The notes: a model not told the origin generated them from the letters alone. 64,000 nucleotides of DNA from Butyricimonas muris (GCF_046365375.1 NZ_JBKEIT010000015.1:78606-142605); one strand, 5' to 3'; positions 17,886-27,446 are shown, counted from the stretch's first letter. Numbers and translations: made by a program.

Positions 17886-18713
17886 GTGAAAGAGATTATA
17901 AAACTTATATTAAAGTACCATTTTACTATAATTTTTATACTTCTGGAAATCGTAAGTTTCTCTCTGATTATTCGTCATAACGAGTATCAGAGAGCAATTT
18001 TCTCTCAACACGCCTCTACTCTATTCGGGAATATCTCGTCGGTGACTACTGACGTGAAAGATTATTTCCGGTTAAAGGAGATTAATGAAGCTCTTGCAGA
18101 CGAGAACATTCAATTAAAGAAACGTCTGGAAGGATTCGAAGTATTGAGGGATACGGTTGTCAGGGGAATAGTTGTACAGGATAGTATACCCGTTTACGAT
18201 TACACGGGGGCTAGGGTTGTGAACGCAACTTTCAACCGGGTGAAGAATTACATCACGATTGACCGGGGGCGTAAAAACTTCATCGAGAAAGAGATGGGCG
18301 TGGCCTCCCCGGAAGGAATTGTAGGTCTGATTCAAGACCTGAGTGACAACTACTCTATCGTTATTCCCTTGATTAACATCGATACCAGAATCTCAGCCAA
18401 GATAAAGAAGAATAATTATTACGGTTCTTTACAATGGGACGGTGACAATTATCGCTATTCTTACTTGAAAGATATCCCCTATCATGTTGATGTTGTAGAG
18501 GGTGACACGATCGTGACCTCCGGACTTTCCAAGATTTTTCCGGAAGGTATTATCGTGGGATACGTGGAAGCGGTAGATCGTGAAACGGCTAATTTCTTGA
18601 AGATAAAAGTCAGATTAGCGGTTGATTTCAAGCGATTGAATCACGTGTACGTGATCGAGAACAAAAAGAAGAACGAGCAAAACCTGTTAGAAGCCATAAA
18701 CTATCATGAGTAA
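17886..18713 (+). CDS. mreC: Rod shape-determining protein MreC
   Basis: A 275-residue protein with one N-terminal membrane helix (about residues 10-28), a short coiled coil (about 60-80, EINEALADENIQLKKRL) and the periplasmic beta-domain (DRGRKNFIEKEMGV, GIVGLI). Translation appears to begin at GTG 17886, because an ATG two bases upstream is followed at once by a stop. MreC links MreB to the periplasmic wall synthases. The 3' end overlaps mreD by 8 nt. Confidence 0.93.
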   Translation: MKEIIKLILKYHFTIIFILLEIVSFSLIIRHNEYQRAIFSQHASTLFGNISSVTTDVKDYFRLKEINEALADENIQLKKRLEGFEVLRDTVVRGIVVQDSIPVYDYTGARVVNATFNRVKNYITIDRGRKNFIEKEMGVASPEGIVGLIQDLSDNYSIVIPLINIDTRISAKIKKNNYYGSLQWDGDNYRYSYLKDIPYHVDVVEGDTIVTSGLSKIFPEGIIVGYVEAVDRETANFLKIKVRLAVDFKRLNHVYVIENKKKNEQNLLEAINYHE

Positions 18714-19212
18714 TGTAAATTATCTTATCCATTTCGTGATTTTAGCCATTCTCCAGATCGTGATCGTGGATAATATCCATATTGGCTCCTATTTCTATAT
18801 CAATATATATATTCTGGCCATTTTCATCCTGCCCTACAAGGTGAAAGGTATACCGTTACTTTTGTTCGGGTTCCTTTTGGGCTTTTTGATGGACTTGGCA
18901 GATAACACTGTTGGTATTCACGCGGCGGCTTCCACCTTTCTGGCCTATCTCCGCCCCCGACTGTTATTGCTGACTTCCACGCGGGAAGAATTGGATGAAG
19001 CCCACGGGACGCTACGGTTGGATGACTTCAGGTGGTTTTTCAAATATTCTTTTTTATCCACGTTGTTTTTCAATATAGTCCTGATTTTCGCGGAAGCGTT
19101 CACGTTTAACGACATCACGATCACGCTTATACGGATTATTTTGAGTACCTTTATCTCCATGCTGTTTATCCTGCTTTACTATTTTATAGGAATCAAGAAA
19201 GTACAGCAATAG
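18706..19212 (+). CDS. mreD: Rod shape-determining protein MreD
   Basis: A 168-residue very hydrophobic protein with about five membrane helices, the usual size for MreD. It starts at an ATG overlapping the end of mreC. Identification rests on topology and position between mreC and mrdA; sequence motifs of this family are weak. Confidence 0.88.
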   Translation: MSNVNYLIHFVILAILQIVIVDNIHIGSYFYINIYILAIFILPYKVKGIPLLLFGFLLGFLMDLADNTVGIHAAASTFLAYLRPRLLLLTSTREELDEAHGTLRLDDFRWFFKYSFLSTLFFNIVLIFAEAFTFNDITITLIRIILSTFISMLFILLYYFIGIKKVQQ

Positions 19213-19253
19213 AGAATAGTGTGTTTCAATTGACTTAGTAACAGACTTTTGAT

Positions 19254-21095
19254 ATGAATAAATTCGGATACAGGAAAGGGATCATATCAGGTATTATCAT
19301 AGCGGTATGCGCCATATATATGTTTCGCTTGTTTTCTTATCAAGTGATAGATGACACCTATAAAGTCATGGCGGACAACAATTCGCAGCGTACGGAAACT
19401 CAATATCCCGCGCGCGGGTTGATTTATGACCGTAACGGTAAACTTTTGGTGGATAACCAAGCCGCCTATGATTTGATGATTATTCCCCGGCAGGTAAAAC
19501 AGTTTGATACATTGGAACTGATTTCGATTTTAGGTATATCCAGAGAATATTTAGAACGAAAGATTCAAGAATGTAAGGATTATTCAACATGGAAAGCATC
19601 TCCCCTGATCTCTCAGATCACGGGGCCTAAATATGCCGTACTTCAAGAAAAGCTATACCGTTACCCGGGTTTCTATATTCAGACCAGAACGTTACGCAAA
19701 TATAACGTGAATCACTCGGCTGACGTGTTCGGGTACATCAGCGAGGTTACAAAAGAACAAATCGGTAAAGATACTTCTTATTCCCGCGGTGACTATGTCG
19801 GCGCGAACGGGTTGGAATATACATATGAAAAACATTTGAGAGGAACCAAGGGGAAAAAGATTTTATTAGTCGACCGTTTTAACCGGGTGAAAGGTTCCTT
19901 CGCGGACGGGGAATACGACCACGAGGCTGTCGTGGGAGAAGATTTACATACCACGTTAGATATCGACCTGCAAGAATACGCTTATCAATTAATGCAAAAC
20001 AAAAAGGGCGGTATCGTGGCAATAGAACCCAACACGGGCGAGATACTGGTAAAAATGTCCAGTCCGGGGTATGATCCGCAATTAATGGTCGGGCTAGACC
20101 GGGGGAACAATTACTCGAAGTTAATTCAAGACCCGCTAAGACCTCTCTTTGACAGAACGACCATGGCGCAGTATCCCCCCGGCTCTATTTTTAAAACTGT
20201 GCAAGCTCTTATCGGGTTGCAAACAAAGGCGATCACGACGAATACGCGGGTTTCATGCCACGGCGGAGCTCCTATTGTCGGCGGGCGGTTTATGAAATGC
20301 CATAACCACAGCTCTCCCGTCGATCTGGTGCAATCGATAGAGAACTCGTGCAATCCTTATTACGTGACCGTTTTCAAACAGATACTGGAATTACCGGAGT
20401 ACGGGAACGTGCGTAACGCTTACAATGAATGGCGAAAATACGTGACTTCCTTCGGGTTCGGGAGTAAGCTATGTCCCGACTTCACCAATGAAGTATCCGG
20501 TTCCATTCCCACGCAGGGTTACTATGACAAAGTGCTAAAAACCCAAAAATGGTTCCCGTCGTACATTATCTCCCTTTCTATCGGTCAAGGTGAGTTATTA
20601 ATTACTCCGATACAAATGGCAAACCTTGCAACTATACTGGCGAACCGAGGATATTACATGACTCCCCATGTCGTGCGTCCCACGGATGACGTTGCCAGAC
20701 ATATCGAAAAACACGAAATCCCGATAGACCGAAAGCATTTCGAGCCCATTATCGAGGGGATGAAAATGGTTATCACTAAAGGCACAGGACGACGGGCGCA
20801 AGTGGATTCCGTCACGATAGCCGGGAAAACGGGAACGGTACAAAACCCGGAAGGTGACGACCATTCCGTGTTTATCGCTTTTGCCCCGGTAGAGAACCCC
20901 AAAATAGCGTTAATCGTGTATGTCGAAAATGGCGTGTGGGGTTCGCGCTATGCCGCCCCGATTGCCGGCTTATTGATAGAAAAATACTTGAAAGGCAAGA
21001 TATCGGACAAGAAGAAACCACTGGAAAAAGAGATGTTCGAGGGAAATCTTATCAAAAACCTAACCATTAAAAGCAACGAGAAAAGTGATGAATAG
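19254..21095 (+). CDS. mrdA: Penicillin-binding protein 2 (elongasome transpeptidase)
   Basis: A 613-residue class B PBP with an N-terminal membrane anchor (about residues 10-28), the pedestal domain (PARGLIYDRNGKLLVDN, then GANGLEYTYEKHLRG) and the transpeptidase domain. Active-site motifs: SxxK in PGSIFKT, SxN in ENSCNP, and KTG in IAGKTGTVQNP. PBP2 crosslinks septum-independent wall together with RodA, whose gene overlaps the 3' end. Confidence 0.96.
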   Translation: MNKFGYRKGIISGIIIAVCAIYMFRLFSYQVIDDTYKVMADNNSQRTETQYPARGLIYDRNGKLLVDNQAAYDLMIIPRQVKQFDTLELISILGISREYLERKIQECKDYSTWKASPLISQITGPKYAVLQEKLYRYPGFYIQTRTLRKYNVNHSADVFGYISEVTKEQIGKDTSYSRGDYVGANGLEYTYEKHLRGTKGKKILLVDRFNRVKGSFADGEYDHEAVVGEDLHTTLDIDLQEYAYQLMQNKKGGIVAIEPNTGEILVKMSSPGYDPQLMVGLDRGNNYSKLIQDPLRPLFDRTTMAQYPPGSIFKTVQALIGLQTKAITTNTRVSCHGGAPIVGGRFMKCHNHSSPVDLVQSIENSCNPYYVTVFKQILELPEYGNVRNAYNEWRKYVTSFGFGSKLCPDFTNEVSGSIPTQGYYDKVLKTQKWFPSYIISLSIGQGELLITPIQMANLATILANRGYYMTPHVVRPTDDVARHIEKHEIPIDRKHFEPIIEGMKMVITKGTGRRAQVDSVTIAGKTGTVQNPEGDDHSVFIAFAPVENPKIALIVYVENGVWGSRYAAPIAGLLIEKYLKGKISDKKKPLEKEMFEGNLIKNLTIKSNEKSDE

Positions 21096-22512
21096 CAGGT
21101 CTAATAAATTATTGGCGAATATTGACTGGGTGTCTATTTTGCTGTATATCTTGCTCGTCTTCATCGGTTGGCTGAATATATACGCGGCTGTTTATGACGA
21201 AGAACATAGTAGTATTTTCGATATAACCCAAAGGTACGGCAAGCAATTGCTATGGATCGGGGCTTCTTTCGTGTTGGCTTTCCTCGTGCTATTGACAGAC
21301 AGTAAATTTTTCACGAGTTTCTCGCTCGTGATATACGGGTTTATGGTGTTCCTGTTGGTCGCCGTGCTTTTGTTCGGTACGGAAGCAAAAGGAGCCCGTT
21401 CATGGTTTGAAATCAAGGATATACGAATACAACCGGCAGAGTTTGCCAAGTTCGCCACCAATCTGGCTATCGCTTATGTTATGAGTCGTCACAATTTCAA
21501 GATGATGCGTTTTTCCAGCCTGCTCACGATCGGTGTCATACTTGCCATTCCGGCAGGATTGATTATTTTGCAGAACGATACGGGTTCGGCACTCGTGTAC
21601 AGTAGTTTTATTCTCGTGCTGTTCCGGGAAGGGTTGCATGGCTCAATACTGTTGCTCTGCTTTATCGTACCCGTTATATTTATCATCTCCTTGCTTTATT
21701 CTCCTTTCGCGGTTTTGATAATTATCATTATCGGGACGTTGATAGCCTTCTATTATTACAGGCATAATATGCGGGAATTATTACAGATTGTAGCTTTTAT
21801 CGCGGGTGGTTTCGGGTTATTCGTTCTGGTTGATTGGGTGTTCCACCTGTCTATCCCGTTCTATTATATGTTATTGAGCGTGTACATTGTAACGACAATC
21901 GCGGCCTTGTTCCCGATTTACCAGCGGAAGATGAAATACATGATCGCGTTGCTTCTTGTATCTTGGCTATGCGTGGGAGCCGCGCTTTCCGTTGATTATG
22001 CTTTTGACCATCTTCAACCTCACCAGCAAGATCGTATAAACGAACTTCTGGGTATAAAGGTTGATCCCAAAGGTTCGGGCTATAACGTGATTCAGTCTAA
22101 AATAGCCATCGGCTCCGGCGGGTTTTTCGGGAAAGGTTTTTTGCAGGGAACACAGACGAAATTCAATTTCGTACCGGAGCAAAGTACTGACTTTATTTTC
22201 TGTACCGTGGGTGAGGAATGGGGATTCCTTGGTAGTTCCGTCGTGATTTTATTATTAATGGCGTTCATTTTGCGAATGATAAAACTGGCAGAACGACAGC
22301 GTTCCGCTTTTTCGCGCGTATACGGGTATGGGGTAGCTTCTATCCTATTCTTCCATGTTGCGGTGAATATCGGAATGACGATAGGTCTTGTACCCGTGAT
22401 CGGGATTCCGCTCCCGTTTTTCAGTTACGGGGGCTCCTCCTTATGGGCATTTACCATACTTATTTTCATCTTCTTAAGATTAGATGCGAACAGATTGCAA
22501 GTATTCAGGTAA
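21088..22512 (+). CDS. rodA: Rod shape-determining glycosyltransferase RodA (SEDS family)
   Basis: A 474-residue polytopic protein of the SEDS glycan polymerase family. The conserved EFAKFATNLAIAY block and the C-terminal PLPFFSYGGSS are clear, as are IGSGGFFGKG and EWGFLG. It is longer than the roughly 370 residues of E. coli RodA because of an extra hydrophobic stretch around residues 190-310, which I associate with Bacteroidetes RodA. ATG 21088, one codon after a GTG, is the preferred start; it overlaps mrdA by 8 nt. A hairpin follows. Confidence 0.94.
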   Translation: MNSRSNKLLANIDWVSILLYILLVFIGWLNIYAAVYDEEHSSIFDITQRYGKQLLWIGASFVLAFLVLLTDSKFFTSFSLVIYGFMVFLLVAVLLFGTEAKGARSWFEIKDIRIQPAEFAKFATNLAIAYVMSRHNFKMMRFSSLLTIGVILAIPAGLIILQNDTGSALVYSSFILVLFREGLHGSILLLCFIVPVIFIISLLYSPFAVLIIIIIGTLIAFYYYRHNMRELLQIVAFIAGGFGLFVLVDWVFHLSIPFYYMLLSVYIVTTIAALFPIYQRKMKYMIALLLVSWLCVGAALSVDYAFDHLQPHQQDRINELLGIKVDPKGSGYNVIQSKIAIGSGGFFGKGFLQGTQTKFNFVPEQSTDFIFCTVGEEWGFLGSSVVILLLMAFILRMIKLAERQRSAFSRVYGYGVASILFFHVAVNIGMTIGLVPVIGIPLPFFSYGGSSLWAFTILIFIFLRLDANRLQVFR

Positions 22513-22538
22513 AAACCTTGCGGATATTCAAGGTTTTT
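22511..22538 (+). terminator. Terminator of the mreB-rodA operon
   Basis: Stem AAAAACCTTG (22511-22520) / CAAGGTTTTT (22529-22538), 8-nt loop; the first arm includes the end of the rodA stop codon. Confidence 0.85.
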
Positions 22539-22575
22539 AATACTTTCGTTCCCAAATGATATAAACACGAAAAGG

Positions 22576-23829
22576 ATGAAAACATTAATTATCAACATAA
22601 AGCAACTCGTTCAGGTTGAGGAAGAACCGCGTAAATGGGTTGCGGGTGCCGATATGGCGAAATTAGGCATGATTGATGATGCCTACCTTCTAATCGATGA
22701 TGATCGTATCGAGGCTTTCGGGAAAATGAGCGAATTGAATCAAGACGCTATTTACGAGAATACCGACACGGTACAGGAAGTTGATGCGACCGGTCGTCTT
22801 GTGTTGCCCGCTTATTGCGATTCACACACGCATCTCGTGTACGCGGGAAGTCGCGAGATCGAATATATAGACAAAATCAAAGGACTCTCTTACGAGGAAA
22901 TCGCTAAAAGAGGCGGTGGTATATTAAATTCTGCCGAGCGTATCCGCAAGGCTTCCGAGCAGGAATTATTTGATTCCGCTTACGCCCGTTTGCAAGAAAT
23001 CGCTTCACTGGGAACCGGAGCCGTGGAAATCAAGAGTGGTTACGGGTTGGATACCGAGAGTGAACTCAAGATGTTGAGAGTGATAAAACGCCTGAAAGAA
23101 GAAACTCCTTTAACTATAAAATCCACGTTCTTGGGGGCTCATGCCGTGCCGTTGGAATACAAAGGACGACAGACCGAATACGTGGATTTGATTATTAACG
23201 AAATGATTCCGGCAGTGGCGGCAGAAGATTTGGCCGATTATATCGATGTGTTCTGTGACAAAGGATTCTTTACCGTGGAAGACACGGACAGAATGTTGAA
23301 TGCCGGAATGAAGTACGGAATGCGGGCGAAGATACACGCCAACGAACTGGACTACTCGGGTGGTATCCAAGTCGGGGTAAAATATAACGCCCTTTCAGTC
23401 GATCACCTCGAATACGTGGGTGAAGAGGAAATAGCCGCGCTGAAAGGAAGTGAAACCATGCCGACCGTGTTACCGGGTGCCGCGTTCTTTTTGAATATGC
23501 CCTACTCTCCCGTTCGGGCGATGATAAACGCGGGGTTGCCGGTAGCCTTGGCTTCTGATTTTAACCCGGGCTCCTCTCCTTCCGGAAACATGAAATTCGT
23601 GATGTCACTCGGGTGTGTCAACTACAAGATGCTTCCCGAAGAGGTGATAAACGCTACAACCATAAATTCGGCTTATGCCATGGGAGTTGAAGACGAACTC
23701 GGCAGTATCGCCGTGGGTAAAAAAGCCAATTTCTATATCACTGCCCCGATCACGGGAATCGAGTATCTCCCCTACGCTTACGGAAGCGACTTGGTGGAAG
23801 CCGTGTTCTTGAACGGGGAACAAATCTGA
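22576..23829 (+). CDS. hutI: Imidazolonepropionase
   Basis: A 417-residue amidohydrolase opening the ring of imidazolonepropionate to N-formimidoylglutamate in histidine breakdown. Metal and substrate residues are seen in DSHTHLVYAGSRE, FLGAHAVP, KIHANEL and ASDFNPGSSPSGN. Length is typical. The next step (FtcD) is encoded directly downstream; hutH and hutU are not in the window. Confidence 0.95.
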   Translation: MKTLIINIKQLVQVEEEPRKWVAGADMAKLGMIDDAYLLIDDDRIEAFGKMSELNQDAIYENTDTVQEVDATGRLVLPAYCDSHTHLVYAGSREIEYIDKIKGLSYEEIAKRGGGILNSAERIRKASEQELFDSAYARLQEIASLGTGAVEIKSGYGLDTESELKMLRVIKRLKEETPLTIKSTFLGAHAVPLEYKGRQTEYVDLIINEMIPAVAAEDLADYIDVFCDKGFFTVEDTDRMLNAGMKYGMRAKIHANELDYSGGIQVGVKYNALSVDHLEYVGEEEIAALKGSETMPTVLPGAAFFLNMPYSPVRAMINAGLPVALASDFNPGSSPSGNMKFVMSLGCVNYKMLPEEVINATTINSAYAMGVEDELGSIAVGKKANFYITAPITGIEYLPYAYGSDLVEAVFLNGEQI

Positions 23830-23977
23830 CGCGTTATGCCGTATTCACATTACAAGAAAGTATGGATTCGGAAAGCGTACAGGATACGTTACCCGTAGTC
23901 GATTATATGATTTCCGATTTTGTGATTAGGTGATTCTGAATATTTTATAAATAGTAATTTTCAATTTAAACAAGGAT

Positions 23978-25678
23978 ATGAAAAAGTTAATAGAATGCGT
24001 TCCGAATTTCAGTGAAGGGAACGATATGCACATTATTGACCAGATTACGGCAGAGATCAAGGCTGTTGAAGGTGTTAGTCTGATTGACGTGGACCCCGGT
24101 AAGGCAACCAATCGCACGGTAGTGACCATGGTAGGTACGCCGGAAGAAGTTTGCGAAGCCGCTTTCCGCGCGGTAAAGAAAGCCTCTGAACTGATTGATA
24201 TGAAAAAACATAAAGGAGCGCATCCTCGTTTCGGGGCTACTGACGTGTGTCCTTTAGTGCCCGTGTCCAATATTACCATGGAAGAAACCGTGGAATACGC
24301 TCGCGCTTTGGCAAAACGTATCGGGGAAGAATTGAATATTCCGGTATATTGCTACGAGAATGCCGCTTTTACCCCGGAAAGAAGAAATCTGGCTACTTGC
24401 CGTGCTGGGGAATACGAGGCTTTGGGCGAACGTTTGAGCAGCGAGCAATGGCATCCTGATTTTGGTCCCCGCGAATTGAACGAATGGACGGCAAAAACTG
24501 GGGCAACAGCCGTGGGAGCACGTAATTTCCTAGTTGCTTACAACGTGAACCTGAACACGACTTCTACCCGTCGTGCCAACGCTATCGCTTTTGACGTGCG
24601 CGAACGCGGACGTGCCAAGAGAGAAGGCAACCCTATCACCGGGAAAATCGTGAAAGACGAGAAAGGTAAAAACGTGATGATTCCCGGAACATTAAAATCC
24701 GTGAAAGCCATCGGCTGGTTTATCGAGGAATACGGTATCGCCCAAATTTCCATGAACCTGACCGATATTTCCGTGACTTCCGTGCACGAGGCATTTGACG
24801 AAGTATGCCGGAAAGCACAGGATCGCGGTATTCGTGTAACGGGTTCCGAGTTGGTAGGTGTAATTCCGTTGAAAGCCATGTTGGATGCCGGACGTTATTT
24901 CCTGCGCAAACAACAACGCTCTACCGGAGTTTCCGACAAGGAGTTAATCAAGATTGCCGTGAAGTCTTTGGGTTTGGATGAACTTTATCCTTTCGAACCG
25001 AGAAAGAAAATTATCGAATATATTCTGGAAGACGAGATGAATCAAGGAAAGAAATTCCTGATTGATATGAACCTTCGTGAATTTGCTGACGAAACGGCTT
25101 CCGAATCTCCCGCTCCCGGTGGTGGTTCTATTTCCGCTTACATGGGTGCTCTGGCTTCTTCATTGGCTACCATGGTGGCTAACCTCTCCTCTCACAAACG
25201 CGGTTGGGATGAACGTTGGGAAGAATTCAGCAATTGGGCAGAAAGAGGAAAGGCTTATCAAGTTGAGTTAATCAAAATGGTTGACGAGGATACCAACGCT
25301 TTCAACCGTATCATGGATGCCTTCGGGTTACCCAAGAAATCGGAGGAAGAAAAAGCCGCTCGCCATCAAGCTATCCAAGACGCAACCAAATTCGCTACTG
25401 AAGTTCCTTTCAAGACGATGATGCTTTGCTTCGAGTGCATGGAAGTCGTGAAAGCTATGGCTGAAATCGGTAACCCTAATTCAGTAACAGATGCCGGAGT
25501 TGGAGCTTTGGCTGCCCGCTCCGGGGTAATCGGCGCTTTCCTCAACGTGAAGATCAACGCTGCCGGATTGGATGATAAAGAATATGCTAACGACATCATT
25601 TCCAGAGGTGAAAGAGTGGTCGAACTGGCAAAACAAATGGAAACTGATATTCTGAATATCGTGAACTCCAAGATTTGA
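23978..25678 (+). CDS. ftcD: Fused glutamate formimidoyltransferase / formimidoyl-THF cyclodeaminase
   Basis: A 566-residue bifunctional folate enzyme. Residues about 1-300 are the formiminotransferase domains (MKKLIECVPNFSEG, then HKGAHPRFGATDVCP), and about 355-560 the cyclodeaminase (FADETASESPAPGGGSISAY). It moves the formimino group of formimidoylglutamate to tetrahydrofolate and then releases ammonia. The architecture equals the vertebrate enzyme; many bacteria use separate proteins. The last 13 codons are repeated 1.6 kb downstream (27276-27319). Confidence 0.95.
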   Translation: MKKLIECVPNFSEGNDMHIIDQITAEIKAVEGVSLIDVDPGKATNRTVVTMVGTPEEVCEAAFRAVKKASELIDMKKHKGAHPRFGATDVCPLVPVSNITMEETVEYARALAKRIGEELNIPVYCYENAAFTPERRNLATCRAGEYEALGERLSSEQWHPDFGPRELNEWTAKTGATAVGARNFLVAYNVNLNTTSTRRANAIAFDVRERGRAKREGNPITGKIVKDEKGKNVMIPGTLKSVKAIGWFIEEYGIAQISMNLTDISVTSVHEAFDEVCRKAQDRGIRVTGSELVGVIPLKAMLDAGRYFLRKQQRSTGVSDKELIKIAVKSLGLDELYPFEPRKKIIEYILEDEMNQGKKFLIDMNLREFADETASESPAPGGGSISAYMGALASSLATMVANLSSHKRGWDERWEEFSNWAERGKAYQVELIKMVDEDTNAFNRIMDAFGLPKKSEEEKAARHQAIQDATKFATEVPFKTMMLCFECMEVVKAMAEIGNPNSVTDAGVGALAARSGVIGAFLNVKINAAGLDDKEYANDIISRGERVVELAKQMETDILNIVNSKI

Positions 25679-25680
25679 TT
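25637..25680 (+). repeat. Direct repeat, copy A: 3' end of ftcD
   Basis: 44 nt covering the last 13 codons and the stop of ftcD; 39 of 44 positions match copy B at 27276-27319. The pair brackets a 1.6-kb islet. Confidence 0.75.
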
Positions 25681-25701
25681 TCAATCGAATTTATTACATA
25701 C

Positions 25702-25736
25702 AAAACAGCTATCTCACGTGGAGATAGCTGTTTTTA
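25702..25736 (+). terminator. Terminator of ftcD
   Basis: Perfect 14-bp stem AAAACAGCTATCTC (25702-25715) / GAGATAGCTGTTTT (25721-25734), 5-nt loop, T-rich tail. Confidence 0.9.
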
Positions 25737-25831
25737 TTTTAGATTTTCATCGGATTGATTTAACCGATTGAAGAATAAACTTTTAGCGGAGTTTTTGAGA
25801 TTCAGAGATAACGAGTTAGTAACCATAAGGC

Positions 25832-25891
25832 AAGGCTTTTACCGGAAAGATATGAGAATAGAAAATTTCTGGTAAAATTCATTTCAGCCTT
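25832..25891. repeat. Imperfect inverted repeat downstream of ftcD
   Basis: TTTTACCGGAAA (25837-25848) pairs with TTTCTGGTAAAA (25866-25877) with one G-T wobble, and AAGGC (25832) pairs with GCCTT (25887). Non-coding; possibly a terminator or islet border remnant. Confidence 0.35.
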
Positions 25892-25938
25892 GACGTTTTA
25901 TTCTTGGAATATACCTTTGTGTTCAGATAAATAAAGGA

Positions 25939-26316
25939 TTATAGGTCAAATAGTTCTCTATTTGCCTTTGTGTCAGAATATATATGCCATGCCCCAACCT
26001 TATTTTTTATAATTTCTGCAATCCAAATCGCATGAATATTATTAAGTATCTCATCAGAACAAATCGAATAACCTTGCATAATAACAGTAGAACCTCTTAC
26101 TACAATATTTTCAAATATATTCTGGTATCCAGGATAGCGATTGAAGAATGGCTGCCATGCCTGAACTATATTATTATCCTTTCCTTTAATTCGATTATTT
26201 GCAGTATCAATAAATATATGATCTTCTGTCATTAAATTCGACAAGCCATTCAGGTCTGCATTTGTAATGCATTCGTTGAATTGTAGGGCAATGCTTTTAG
26301 GGTCTATAGCTACCAT
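25939..26316 (-). CDS. SnoaL/NTF2-like protein
   Basis: A 125-residue protein with the fold pattern of SnoaL/NTF2-like polyketide-cyclase relatives: an N-terminal helix (ALQFNECITNADLNGLSNLMTEDHIFID), a central variable region, and beta strands with AWHIYSDTKANRELF at the end. Such proteins bind small molecules; no catalytic residue can be assigned. It is 4 nt downstream of a methyltransferase gene, so both form a small AT-rich operon inside a duplicated-end islet. Confidence 0.7.
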   Translation of the reverse strand: MVAIDPKSIALQFNECITNADLNGLSNLMTEDHIFIDTANNRIKGKDNNIVQAWQPFFNRYPGYQNIFENIVVRGSTVIMQGYSICSDEILNNIHAIWIAEIIKNKVGAWHIYSDTKANRELFDL

Positions 26317-26320
26317 GCTA

Positions 26321-27106
26321 CTATATTTTTGTTTTCATTGCTAAAACGTATATCTGTTTTTCTGAATTATCGTTAAATATTTCTTCTTCAAAACTGCCAA
26401 ACTTATGAATAACATAAAATCCAGCCCATTCCAGATATGCATCCAATTCTTGAGGGAAAAACATTCTCATATCCAAATTTTGAACAGAATTAAACTCGCC
26501 ATTGATATAATAATGCCATTCTATGCGATTAATTTGGGTTGCTGTTTCGTATCGCATTGTCTGCTTTATCAATACATCTCTCCCATCGTCAGTTGTATAT
26601 GCAGCAATTTTCTTCTGTTCTTTTTCACTTTCAACTATATACTGAATATTGGGGTTAAAGCAATCTAACAGAAATAGACCTCCGTCTTTAAGGTGATTCT
26701 TAACGACATTAAACGCCTTAAACAAATCTTCATTCTTATACAAATGATGGATTGAATTAAATGGAATAAAAATGAGGTCGAATTTTTCCTGCAAGCTTAA
26801 TGTTCTAATATCGGCCTCAATGAAATTAATCTCTAATCCTGCTTCCGAAGCTTTCACCTTTGCTTGTTCAAGCATTGATGAAGTGTAATCCACGCCACAA
26901 ATATTGTATCCATCCTTTGCTAATGGAAGCGTAAGCCTGCCTGTACCACAACAAAGTTCAAGTATTTTAGCATCCTTATTTTTCGGCAGCCACTTTTTGT
27001 AAAATTGCAAATCGAATAAAAAGGTATTTAATCCATCATAAATATTTGCATCATAAATTAAATCGCCAACCTTGTAATCAGTATTCATTTTGTTCTTTGA
27101 ATTCAT
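26321..27106 (-). CDS. Class I SAM-dependent methyltransferase
   Basis: A 261-residue protein with Rossmann methyltransferase motif I ILELCCGTGRLTLPLAKDG (about residues 45-65), motif II VDYTSSML, and the acidic-loop region FIEADIRTL. The C-terminal part ending QIYVLAMKTKI resembles ubiE/small-molecule methyltransferases. Substrate unknown. Alternative start ATG six codons in. Base composition is more AT-rich than the flanking hut genes, consistent with acquisition. Confidence 0.8.
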   Translation of the reverse strand: MNSKNKMNTDYKVGDLIYDANIYDGLNTFLFDLQFYKKWLPKNKDAKILELCCGTGRLTLPLAKDGYNICGVDYTSSMLEQAKVKASEAGLEINFIEADIRTLSLQEKFDLIFIPFNSIHHLYKNEDLFKAFNVVKNHLKDGGLFLLDCFNPNIQYIVESEKEQKKIAAYTTDDGRDVLIKQTMRYETATQINRIEWHYYINGEFNSVQNLDMRMFFPQELDAYLEWAGFYVIHKFGSFEEEIFNDNSEKQIYVLAMKTKI

Positions 27107-27275
27107 TGTACAATCTTATTTAAGTGTGTACTTGGGTGATACACTATTTCTTGTTCCACTTGCGAAAATACGTTTCGTCTGTATTAATTCCAAAAGATGT
27201 TGTTAGTAAATATTCCAATTATTTTGTTGCGGACTTTTTTACTAATTCTCTTTTGATTGGTATCCGTTAATCAAA

Positions 27276-27319
27276 ATGAAAACCGATTTTCTGAATATAG
27301 TGAACTCTAAGATTTGATT
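27276..27319 (+). repeat. Direct repeat, copy B: second copy of the ftcD C-terminal end
   Basis: 39 of 44 positions match ftcD 25637-25680. Translated in the same register it gives MKTDFLNIVNSKI and a stop, against METDILNIVNSKI in FtcD. No ftcD similarity continues upstream of it. It is followed 13 nt later by its own strong hairpin, so an ftcD tail plus terminator is present twice. Confidence 0.75.
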
Positions 27320-27332
27320 CAAGTAAATATAC

Positions 27333-27375
27333 ATATAAAGATAGCTAGTTCGTTATGAACTAGCTATCTTTATAT
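27333..27375. terminator. Strong 19-bp hairpin after the second ftcD tail
   Basis: ATATAAAGATAGCTAGTTC (27333-27351) pairs perfectly with 27357-27375 around a 5-nt loop. It shares the GATAGCT core with the ftcD terminator and probably also ends transcription from the thioredoxin gene on the other strand. Confidence 0.75.
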
Positions 27376-27446
27376 GCTCTTATCAGGGAAATACCCAAAG
27401 AATCCCAAAGTATTCGGTAAGAAATAAGGGACGAGGATATTGTCCG

